A DNA stretch of 64,000 nucleotides from Cyclaneusma minus (lineage: Eukaryota > Ascomycota > Leotiomycetes > Marthamycetales > Marthamycetaceae), in the NCBI GenBank assembly GCA_037179335.1, contig JAKZHN010000035.1:62001-126000 (forward strand), written 5' to 3'. Below are positions 55,976 to 64,000 of this stretch, in pieces. The translations under genes were made by a program, and so were the position numbers. The stretch's first letter is position 1, and each line of letters opens with the position of its first letter. The notes below the pieces were generated by a model. That model was not told the DNA's origin. It ran no database searches and was given only the letters and a program-made list of their open reading frames with translations.

Positions 55976-57802
55976 ATGGCATCCAACAGCGGCACCAAAG
56001 TCAAGGCCTACCCCATAAGTGTCCACAGGACTGACGGAGAAAGCGAGGTGGTCAACCGCTTCGGCATCTCGGAGCCCAATCGCCCTACCGACGAACAGCT
56101 GGACGCCACGCCCGACGCCAATGGCAAGGTCGACTGCTACATCGAAGTACCGCTCGACCATGAGAAGAGCATGGAGTGGAGAAGAAAGCTTGGTGGCATG
56201 CACATCCAGCTCTTCGGTCGCGAGGAGCACCGCTCTGGATCCAAGCAATACTTCTTCGAGGACTTCCCGACAGAGTACACTCTGTGGATGCACGTGAAGT
56301 ACACCAAGGACCCTAAGACGGGCGAGCACCGAGACGAGGAGCGCCTGGATACCTACCTCTATGGCTACCCTGAGGGCAGAAAGAAGCGCTTCAGAAGCCC
56401 CGCCGAATTCTTCTGCCACCTGGCCTGGCTGATGACCACGTCTAAGGATCCCGACGACTGTCCCTGCAAATTCTGCTCTCCCACCCGCAGCGAGAAATCC
56501 GCCGACGAGGCCAGCGAGCCGGATGCCAGCGCCACGCCTGCTATCGAGACCGAAGACACCGAAATGACCGCAGATATGGGAAAGCTCGCTATGCAGCCCT
56601 CGCCGGCACCCTCGGTGGCGCCTGTCGAGCAAAGCTACTCGAAACCCTCAATTGCACGTCTCCCCCTTGCAAGTCACCACGAACAACAAGTGGACCAGGA
56701 CCGCGTGTGCCCTTACGTCTATCGTGGTGGCGAGATGGTTTGGTTCAGTCGTGGTAGCGCATGGGGCCTGGCTATCGTATCGAGTCGAAGCATGAATGGC
56801 AACGAGCCCTACTACGTCTTGCAGGCTCTTTCCCACCCCTTCGAGAACCACCCTGAGGAGACTAGGAGCGCCAGTGACATCAGGCCCTGGCTGTCTTGGA
56901 GCGCCCCTGAAACCACCCATGAAGCACTTCGCGACATGGCTTATGACTCGGTCCACTGGAAGGATGTTATCGCCGGACGTTACGGTGGTGGCGAAGTAGA
57001 TGTTGACGGCAGTATTTTGGCAGCTAAGAAGGTTGATACGTCTTACACCCTCTTTGCAGCAATCCATACCATCAATGCACCGCCAGGCGAGAGATCATAC
57101 AATGGTATCTACTTTGGCGCTGAACGCATCTGGGTCGGAGAACCTGTCCGCCTCCGTATGGACAGGCCTGATGAAGTCTTGATGATGGTAATCCACCGAA
57201 TCATCGAGAAGCAGTCAGCCGATCCAAAGGCCAACTCGTGTGTCACTTTCATCGGTGATGTCTTCAAGTTCAAGGCGCAGCAATCTCCCTATGCCGACTA
57301 CCGCGATCTTCGAGTCCATGCCAATCTTCCTCCCCGCGTTGCCGCTGACCTTGAATTCCGCAATGAGGTCGCTGCTAAGGCTGGAAAGAGGCTGCACCAT
57401 AACTGGCTCCTGGAAGAATCCATGGGATCTCGTCCCTTGGAGAAGGTTTCCGGCCGATGGTACAAAGCCGAAGAGCTCTTGCCCATCCTGCTCGGCAAAC
57501 AAGGCTATGAACAGGAGATGCAGGGCGGAGAGCTCACACACCCCGGAATCTTGCTGAACGGCCGAATGGAGAAGGACGGCGGTGGTCCTGGCGAGAAGGC
57601 AGTCAACAGACGCGCTCTACTCGGCGCAGCTGTGCCGCCCACTTTCCGCATGGATTTGGATGGCCCACAGCAGCCCGTCCAGCCAGCCGCAGCCCAGCCT
57701 CCCGCACAGAGCGCCTACCAGGACCAGAGTGGAGGAGGAAGCGGTTGGGATGGAAAGGGATCGATGGAGCAATTCATCGACCTCGACGGTGCTCTCGGTT
57801 GA
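55976..57802 (+). CDS. CLR2: Clr2-like transcriptional silencing protein
   Basis: Single long exon, 608 aa from MASNSGTKVKAY; an upstream Lys-rich exon may exist. Residues about 85-170 match the N-terminal Clr2 domain: RSGSKQYFFEDFPTEYTLWM, LDTYLYGYPEGRKKRFRSPA, EFFCHLAWLMTTSKDPDDCP and a C-P-C-K-F-C pair of cysteines. From about 235 to 520 comes the second Clr2 region (GGEMVWFSRGSAWGLAIVSS, YVLQALSHPFENH, YFGAERIWVGEPVRLR), followed by a disordered Pro/Gln-rich tail. In fission yeast Clr2 is part of SHREC (Clr1, Clr2, Clr3, Mit1), which deacetylates histones and silences heterochromatin. The gene lies less than 1 kb from the RIP island, the kind of DNA such a complex would act on; a functional link is speculation. 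Confidence 0.85.
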   Translation: MASNSGTKVKAYPISVHRTDGESEVVNRFGISEPNRPTDEQLDATPDANGKVDCYIEVPLDHEKSMEWRRKLGGMHIQLFGREEHRSGSKQYFFEDFPTEYTLWMHVKYTKDPKTGEHRDEERLDTYLYGYPEGRKKRFRSPAEFFCHLAWLMTTSKDPDDCPCKFCSPTRSEKSADEASEPDASATPAIETEDTEMTADMGKLAMQPSPAPSVAPVEQSYSKPSIARLPLASHHEQQVDQDRVCPYVYRGGEMVWFSRGSAWGLAIVSSRSMNGNEPYYVLQALSHPFENHPEETRSASDIRPWLSWSAPETTHEALRDMAYDSVHWKDVIAGRYGGGEVDVDGSILAAKKVDTSYTLFAAIHTINAPPGERSYNGIYFGAERIWVGEPVRLRMDRPDEVLMMVIHRIIEKQSADPKANSCVTFIGDVFKFKAQQSPYADYRDLRVHANLPPRVAADLEFRNEVAAKAGKRLHHNWLLEESMGSRPLEKVSGRWYKAEELLPILLGKQGYEQEMQGGELTHPGILLNGRMEKDGGGPGEKAVNRRALLGAAVPPTFRMDLDGPQQPVQPAAAQPPAQSAYQDQSGGGSGWDGKGSMEQFIDLDGALG

Positions 57803-58628
57803 AAGGGTCACGGAGGAGAATTCATGTGATTACGGAAACGGCGTAAGATGATACCCATTTGTTGCATGTTACGGACGGTTATTTCGGGTCGGGCCACGGT
57901 CAAGCATTTCGCGAGGCGCTGAGCATACGGATCGAAAAACATGGCGTTCAGCATGGTATGGCAAGGAAGGGTGCATCTCCGGGAAATCCGTTTAGCTAGC
58001 CGATAGGTAGCTTTTGCGCTTTGCGCATTGTAACAACAACTGCGTTGCTTCTATTTCCAGCGCCTTGCTAGACATGAGGTCAATATGGTGATGTGAAAGA
58101 TGTGACTTAGGGGGGCTAAATTCCCACTTATGAACCGAGACGGAAAGCCCAAAGCCAATGCATAAAGTCTTTCTCAGTTGGAGGTGGGGTAAAATCCTAC
58201 TTGTTCAAGTTCTAGTCTACTAGCAACAAAGAGCAGGCAATTGGATACAGTGGGTTTGTCATTGCCTAAAACAGTCCTTACTATTGTGTCCGATTGCCTT
58301 TTCCTAATCCTAATCCTGCCAGGGAATTTGCTAGGGAAGCTGGAGTTTGGAGCCTGGAATCAGATACGAAAGGTGAGATTGATCTCATTAGACTACAGTC
58401 ATCAAACCTCAAGCACATCGAAAGCTCGGTCATGTCCAATCGTGGAACAACATCGGTTGGTTGCACAGAATTTCTAGGATTGATATCTTTTTACTTTTGT
58501 CCCCCAGCAAGCAAAGACCACCTAAACCCCTTTTCAATATCCGAAGCCCATATTCCGTTGAACTCCAGTCGCTATGCAGGGTAAAATATGTTTGCCGCCC
58601 GATGACCCATTTACACAATGTGTCCACA
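57803..58628. other. Convergent intergenic, Clr2 / RPC37
   Basis: 3' flanks of both genes. Small ORFs at 58241-58584 lie in conflicting frames; nothing is supported. Confidence 0.4.
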
Positions 58629-60058
58629 TCATGTATCTGCATCAACATCCATCGCCGTACCTTCGTCTACTTCTGCATTCTCTTCGCCCTCCTCGGATGC
58701 CTCCTCGGAGCTATCATCCACATTGAGAGGCTTGCTGTGCTTACTACCCTCCTCCTTCTTCTCCTTCCTCGCACGATTAGCTCCCTTGAACTTGTCTGCA
58801 TTGCGAGGCGGCACAATCCTGTCCATGTATTCCTCATTCGTCATGTTCGTGGTAAGATGCGGGACATTCAGCTCGTTTCCGTACTCGTTCGATTCCCCCT
58901 TGCCCTTGACATCCTCGTCGGCATCAGGACGGATGAAGAGAGCTTCTTTGTACCGATCCCAGGCTGCGGGGAAATCCTCGTCTACCCACTGGTATTTCTT
59001 CCATGGCTCTTCTTGGGCTCCGCGAATGCGCGCGGCCATGGTGGTGTGCTGAGCGTTGGCGGTTTCGCCGGCGTTCTTGACGGTCATGTGGACGGCGCGG
59101 GCTTCGGCTGGGCGCCCTGCTGCTGCGCCGCCGCTCGAACCTGTTTTGCGGCTCTCCTCGGCCAAGGCATCGATGTGGTGTAATTGGGGACGCAGCGGGA
59201 TAATATCATCGACAGGAGTGAAGTGAATCTGGTCTGTAAAGCTATAATGTTAGCCATATTGCAGAGGATAACCTGACCTCGAAATCTCCGCAAACATGCT
59301 GTGGAATACTGACCGCCCTTGAAAACACCCATCATGTACTGCGGAGTTGAGCTCGTCTTCGCGATGGCTTGCCCACCCAGCGTCAACTTTCCCAAAGCTC
59401 TACCACTCCTCACAGACTGATCGAAATTCTCAACCAGTCGTTCAATCTCCTCGTTCTCGTCAATGGGGTCTCCTGAACCGGCACCCCGTCCACGAGCACG
59501 CGGTTGCGCAGCGCCAATGCCGAATCCGCCAGCCAAGCCATGAGAACCTCCACTCTTCACCTGGTCGCTCTTGCGAAAAGCCTCGCCGTACCGAACGCCC
59601 TTCTCGCGATCGTAGTTGGCCTGAGTCTCGATAGGCACGTCCATCTCAAAAATTCCCGTTTCAGGCTTGATGCGAAGCTCGGTAGGACAGCAGCCTTGGA
59701 CATCGGTGTAGGGCTTCTTCTGATCGCGGGTGGGGAACTGGAAGACGTAGACTTTGGAGTTCTCGCCAGCTGAGGGCTTGATGTAGCAGTCGAACTGGCG
59801 AACGATGGGATCGTCGTCGTCTTCGTCGTCATCGTCGCTCGCTGCAGTGGGCTTCTCCTTGGTCGGACTGTCGGCGAGTGGCATGGCGCTGGACCTGCGA
59901 GGTCGGTGCGGAAGCGGCTTTCCGTCTTTGGATCCCTTGGGCTCGCCGGAGTTGTCTGAAGTGCTCGCGCGAGTCGTTTCGGCTGAGGGAGTCGAACTCG
60001 AGGCTTCCGTGGAGCGACCCGACGGAGCACCATTCTTTTTTTCTGCCCGAGGGGCCAT
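58629..60058 (-). CDS. RPC37: RNA polymerase III subunit RPC5/Rpc37
   Basis: Two exons: 60058-59314 and 59233-58629, with intron GTCAGT...ACAG; 449 aa from MAPRAEKK. An acidic run (ASDDDDEDDDD) precedes the Sin_N/RPC5 domain: PIVRQFDCYIKP, KVYVFQFPTRDQKKPYTDVQ, ELRIKPETGIFEMDVPIETQ and ANYDREKGVRYGEAF. The C-terminal half contains HFTPVDDIIPLRPQLHHIDA, a conserved segment of the family, and KKYQWVDEDFPAAWDRYKEA; it ends in an acidic tail. Rpc37 with Rpc53 forms a TFIIF-like subcomplex needed for Pol III termination and reinitiation in the nucleus. The frame is open upstream to about 60250 but without an ATG, so I start at 60058. Confidence 0.88.
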
Positions 60059-60578
60059 GGCGTAGACTGTGCTTCGAGATGTACGCTGAGTTGTACGCGG
60101 GCGGTGACTGGGATGCTGGGGTGTGGATGCGGACGATGGAGGATGGAGCTTGAAGATTGAAGAGGCTGGCGACGATTTCGCAGACGCCGCTTGTTCCAAT
60201 CTTCGCTTAGCGATTTCTGCGGATTGTCGGATTGCACTTAAATCTTGCAACTTGCTTCCGTCTGTTGCACTTTCTTACATCGACGAAAACTGGCGCTTGA
60301 CAGAATGTGGTGTCGATGGAGAGACTGGGTGGTGTCGACGTATAAGCCGCGGGGTGACGGGATCAACGGTGGCGATCAGGTTGCAGCGTCTCGTGAGCCG
60401 CGTCAGTCAAGTCCAGAGTACGACTGACTCTACACACATACTTTAGTCACGCTGCTCTTCAACAGTCAACAGTCCATCTCTCTCCAGAATCTTCTCATAG
60501 AGCCGCGACTTCAATACGAATACTTATTTGAGCCCCCTTCTCCCGACTATCCGTCTTTGAGAAGCAGAACACAGCACC
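60059..60578. other. Divergent promoter, RPC37 / SNA-like gene
   Basis: 520 bases between outward-reading genes; no specific element was recognised. Confidence 0.4.
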
Positions 60579-61155
60579 ATGTGCTCTTCCGACATCTTCC
60601 TCGGCCTTATTGCCATCCTCTTCCCTCCTCTGGCTGGTTCGTACCCATTTACTCGTGCTCCCTTCTCACCTGAACATCTAGAATTTCCAGATCATGTCTT
60701 TGCTTCCTCCTTGCAATCCAGATACACGGCTTCTCCGTCTTCAATGCGTCTGCTAACCTCATCGCTCAGTGTGGGTCAAAACTGGGCTTTGCTCCGCCGA
60801 CTCTCTCATCAACATCCTCCTCTGCTGCCTAGGCTTCATCCCCGGCCTCCTCCACGCCTGGTACATCATCGCCAAATTCCCCGAGCCCGACGAATACTCC
60901 GCAGTGCCACAAGATCCCGAGAGCGGTCGAGTCACCTACGTTTACGTCCAGACGGCCGATGGTGGCCGTCGCCAAGTCCCCAAGAGCAGCATCAGACAGT
61001 CCCAGCAGGGCTACGGCGCGACGGCTCAAATGGCGGCACCTGTGCATCAAGAGCAGAATGGCGCCTGGGCTGGTGAGGGAAGCTCGAACGGAGCTGCTGT
61101 GCCACCAAGCTATGAGCAGGCTGTGAAGGGCGACAACAAGATTCAGCACGACTGA
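60579..61155 (+). CDS. PMP3/SNA-family membrane proteolipid with PPxY motif
   Basis: Two exons, 60579-60636 and 60770-61155; the 133-base intron has a TGCTAAC branch site and a CAG end; 147 aa. The PMP3 (UPF0057) core is complete: MCSSDIFLGLIAILFPPLAV, then KTGLCSADSLINILLCCLGF and IPGLLHAWYIIAKFPEPDEY, forming two membrane helices. Unlike the 55-residue Pmp3, a soluble tail of about 80 residues follows, ending in VPPSYEQAVKGDNK. PPSY is a WW-domain ligand for Rsp5/Nedd4 ubiquitin ligases; yeast Sna2-Sna4 have this layout and travel through the multivesicular body to the vacuole. I infer a similar route; a role in cation homeostasis is known only for short Pmp3. Confidence 0.92.
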
Positions 61156-61902
61156 GCTCGCGGATGTTGCTGCTCACGTTGCTGATGGCTTCGAACAACT
61201 GTACTAGATAGTCTATTCTCTCTGGGTCGACAGGACATTCGGCGTTCTGGTGTAGAGCCATGGACCTCTGCGGGCGTTGGAAGCGACACTGGAAGACATT
61301 CTGAACTGGGTATTCGTAGCCTTGTATGAGTATTGAAAGCGTTTACAGCTTCCTCAAGTGTATTGAATCGTGTATTCGAGAATTGAATAAGAGTCGGTCC
61401 GAGACTGAGATATCCAGATACTGCGCCACACACTACACCGCCACAGGAGCCTAAGGAGCACTACTAGTGGAAAAGGCAGCATCCCATCGTGCCCATTCCC
61501 AGGGAAGCGGGAAACTTGCAAGATCCAAAGGAACTCTGCCACGGACGATGCAAGCTTGGGAACATGGGCTATCCCGTAGCACGGCGTCATTGCTGCTGGG
61601 ATTCAGGCAAGGCCTGGGCGCCAAGGTCGAGTTACTTGCACAGCCGCTCGAGAGATACCGACATGATGCTGGGCGCTTAGAGTAGTGACGAGGGGCAACT
61701 CTGTTACTTGGTGGCTTGGTGGCATGTGGTGGGGTGAGTCCGTAACATAAACGAAGACGTCGTCTCTGTTTCTTCCCTATCTTCGAATTTCTTTTCTATT
61801 GCTCTGTAGTTGCGTGCTCAGAGCTCACTGTCGCAACGTCCTCAATCTCCTAAACTTGCAAATCCTGGTTCCATTCTTCGGAGCACCATATACCCCGCCA
61901 AC
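61156..61902. other. Intergenic, 0.75 kb
   Basis: 3' flank of the SNA-like gene and promoter of the senescence-domain gene. ORFs at 61467-61685 and on the other strand have no family match. Confidence 0.4.
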
Positions 61903-63615
61903 ATGTCTACCGGACGAGGTGTACGTTACTCCTCAAACATTGCACATACAAGTATCCTGACGTCGTAGCAGGAACCCAAGCTTCTATATGCCATCGCAGG
62001 CATCAAAGCCTACCATATCGAAAATGGCAAAGAAGTCGAAATCACGCCCACCGGCCCCCAGACTCTCTCCCTCCTGATGGTTCCCACCACCTCTCCCTTC
62101 AGCGGCCTCTCAAACGCCGATCCCATTTCCCAAGCCCCTGAAGAAGACTTCTACCTGCACCTCCATCTCCCCCCTGATCTCGATCTACCCCTTCCAGCAA
62201 CGACTCAGATCTATCACCAACCGCCAACCAGTTACCTGATTCCACGCTGGGATCTGGGTCCCGAGAGCGGAGTCTTTACTAGACTGGAATTCCCGAGACT
62301 TGGCGACAGCAAGATCACGCAAGAGGATATCGATACTTTCGAAACTATTCTGGCACAATGTACTGCTTTTTTGGAGCGTGCGCCACCGCCAGTGCCAAGA
62401 AGACCGTCAAAGGATAAGGGTTCTATGAGTTCCTCACAGGGGTCGTTGCCTCCATACAATCCTTCTGAGTTCAAGGCCGGTGAGGCCTATGTGGCAGGAA
62501 GTTCTGCCTCTCATCATGGCGGCCAGATTGTCCTCATCGACGAAGAAAACGGCAGCGTAGTGGGCGAGCTCGGAGAAGGTTTCCATGTAGTCGAAGACAG
62601 CAAAATGAAGCCTGGCTCCAAAGGTATACCTTTATTCCTAGACATTCCCCCCTTTCCCCAAACATCCCCAGTCACCAAAACTAACCATCTTCCAGATCCC
62701 GTAGAAATCACTCTCCCATCCGACGGATCGCAAAATATATCCGTCTCACCCGCCTCCCAAGAATACATCGAAATGGCCATGCACCCCGCCTACAAGTCGT
62801 CCCGCCTCGTCTCCCAAGCCGCCGTCGCCTCCCGCCTCATCGTCACCTCCTCGTCCACCATCGGCAACCTCCTCCAAACGCAAGCCGAAGGCCTGACCCG
62901 CACCCTCAAGCCCGCCACCAAACCCATGCAATTCACGCCCACTACGCACGCACGCATCCGCAAAGTGCACACCATTTCCGAAGGCGCGGCCGGGCTGAGC
63001 GCCAAAACGGTCGGCCAGGTCAGCAAGTATGCACAGAATTTTGGCGCTGCGGTGGCAAAAAGAAATACGAAGGAGAAGGCGACGAAGGGGATTAATGCTG
63101 ATGGGACGCCCGTGGAGGGCTACAAGCCGGGCCTGCTGAATAAGAGCTTGATGGCTTTTTCGACGATTGCAGATGGGATTGACCAAGCTGGTCGGACGCT
63201 TCTGACCTCGTCATCGACGGCTGCTACGACAGTCGTAGGCCATAAATGGGGTCCCGAGGCGGGCGAAATTAGCAAGAGTATTGGGGGTGGATTTAAGAAT
63301 GTGGGATTGGTGTATATTGATGCGACAGGGGTTTCGCGGCGGGCGATTGTGAAGAGTGTGGCGAAGGGGATGGTGGTGGGGAAGGTTAGAGGAGGGGGTG
63401 ACTTGATTGTGGGCGGAGGTGATGGCGGGGTGGTGACGGCACCGCCGCAGAATTGGAAGGAAAAGGAGGCTGCGGAGGGAAGGCATACGCAGGATATGAA
63501 TATGTCGGGGGGGCGTGACGCTCCCGTGGTGGAAGGCTTCGGACGGTCGGCTTCAGCTCCCAAGTCGGGGGGCGTCGGAGAGTCGATCGAGGGACAGAAG
63601 GCTTATAAATATTAA
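61903..63615 (+). CDS. Senescence-domain (spartin-like) protein
   Basis: Three exons: 61903-61920 (only MSTGRG), 61972-62623 and 62696-63615; 529 aa. The first exon is placed because splicing joins GRG to EPKLLYAIAGIKAYHI in frame with GTACGT...GCAG borders. The second intron (62624-62695, 72 bases) is a multiple of three with no stop and contains CTAAC near its end. The N-terminal half has the spartin-like GPQTLSLLMVP and YLIPRWDLGPESGVFTRLEF segments. The C-terminal senescence domain spans about residues 240-460, with SRLVSQAAVASRLIVTSSST, RKVHTISEGAAGLSAKTVGQ and KWGPEAGEISKSIGGGFKNV. Relatives (animal spartin, plant ERD7/senescence proteins) bind lipids and act at lipid droplets and endosomes. 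The role in this fungus is unknown. Confidence 0.85.
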
Positions 63616-63653
63616 GCTTGCGGGCAACGGGGGTGCTGGGGGGGTTCGAAATT

Positions 63654-63823
63654 GAGCAAATGTGTCAATGCTTTCAACACAATCAAAGGGCTGTTGGCAC
63701 AAGGCTTATTACAAATAACGGACGGGCGACGGAGGTGGGGTTAGGGGGAGGGTGCGGGCGAGAGGGGTTCAAGGAGCAAATAAGTTCAAATGCTTTCAAT
63801 CAAATCAAAGGACTGTTGGCACA
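63654..63823. repeat. Direct repeat that includes the 5' end of the tRNA
   Basis: Copy A (63654-63701) and copy B (63774-63823) both run GAGCAAAT...TGCTTTCAA...AATCAAAGGxCTGTTGGCACA with few differences; weak similarity continues about 12 bases to the left (GGGGTTCGAA / GGGGTTCAAG). Copy B enters the tRNA gene; copy A carries only its first 14 bases. Confidence 0.8.
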
Positions 63824-63933
63824 GTGGTACGCACCTGTCTGTGGTAGGGTTCAAGAAATATAAGTACTAAAATGGAAGGAGTATAAAACGAACCCCCAGC
63901 AGGAGGACGTCGGTTCGAATCCGACACAGTCCA
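63810..63933 (+). tRNA. tRNA gene with intron, isotype uncertain
   Basis: The acceptor stem GGACTGT (63810-63816) pairs perfectly with ACAGTCC (63926-63932), followed by discriminator A. The T arm GTCGG-TTCGAAT-CCGAC (63909-63925) is perfect and contains the B box GGTTCGAATCC; TGGCACAGTGG fits the A box. A T6 run at 63938-63943 can end Pol III transcription. The length of 124 implies an intron of about 50 bases. With CCTGT pairing to GCAGG as anticodon stem, the loop starts C-T-G-T-G-G, which would give anticodon GTG (His), but the acceptor stem is unlike usual fungal tRNA-His; TAGGG nearby could be read as anticodon AGG (Pro). The inverted repeat GGGTTC/GAACCC lies inside the putative intron. 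The D stem GCAC/GCAC pairs at only two of four positions, so it may be a decaying copy. Confidence 0.65.
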
Positions 63934-63937
63934 GATC

Positions 63938-63943
63938 TTTTTT
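63938..63943 (+). terminator. Pol III T6 terminator
   Basis: Six T residues start five bases after the discriminator base of the tRNA, the usual Pol III stop signal. Confidence 0.65.
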
Positions 63944-64000
63944 ACATTTACTGTCCAACATTAGTAATTTTTCAGTAATCTAGTTCAATCGGTTGATTTC

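Noticed and set aside
59084..60250. 388-codon minus-strand frame for RPC37 starting near 60250 and running past 59314
   Set aside because: The far start is a TTG and the 3' part reads through the intron into unrelated residues; splicing at 59313/59234 restores the conserved C-terminal half.

Overview
This window is nuclear DNA from a filamentous ascomycete (Pezizomycotina; a Dothideomycete is my guess, not proven). The reasons are: protein genes with many short GT-AG introns of about 50-80 bases, fungal-specific families (IPC mannosyltransferase, Clr2, GPI-anchored Ser/Thr-rich wall protein, membrane-anchored aspartic-protease-like protein), and an 11.8 kb extremely AT-rich island that carries the marks of RIP (repeat-induced point mutation).

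Layout. 1-12.3 kb is accessory-like and gene-poor: a broken DHA2-type MFS drug transporter, then a divergent pair of surface proteins (a 916-aa GPI-anchored mucin-like protein and an 816-aa membrane-anchored aspartic-protease homologue with degenerate active sites). Two clusters of a related TTCAAG/CAGCTTCAA simple repeat lie near 0.7-0.9 kb and 11.6-11.9 kb, on either side of this block. 12.3-43.2 kb is dense housekeeping DNA: a J-domain protein, FIG4 phosphoinositide phosphatase, TTI2, the CCA-adding enzyme, an IPC mannosyltransferase, ADE5,7, a disordered Edc1/PNRC-motif protein, RBX1/HRT1, SPC1, a CorA/ALR magnesium transporter, TIM8, ribosomal protein uL23, BMT2 and a PH-like/LRR protein. 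43.35-55.1 kb is the AT island; inside it is a recognisable but RIP-destroyed Ty3/Gypsy retrotransposon with two LTRs and remnants of gag zinc knuckle, RT, RNase H and integrase in order on the + strand, plus a tRNA-like relic. 55.1-64 kb returns to normal DNA: the heterochromatin silencing factor Clr2 (next to the island), RNA polymerase III subunit RPC37, a PMP3/SNA-family membrane proteolipid with a PPxY motif, a senescence/spartin-domain protein, and an intron-bearing tRNA gene whose 5' end is partly duplicated just upstream.

No metabolic cluster is evident; most neighbours have unrelated housekeeping roles and several share divergent promoters (J-protein/FIG4, decapping-motif protein/RBX1, SPC1/ALR, uL23/BMT2, RPC37/SNA-like). 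Exon structures were deduced by hand from frame continuity, GT/AG borders and family conservation; all given joins preserve the reading frame. The best leads for something new are the pseudo-protease receptor-like protein with its divergent mucin partner, the silencing gene beside the RIP island, the uneven RIP between the two LTRs, and the odd tRNA locus at the right end.
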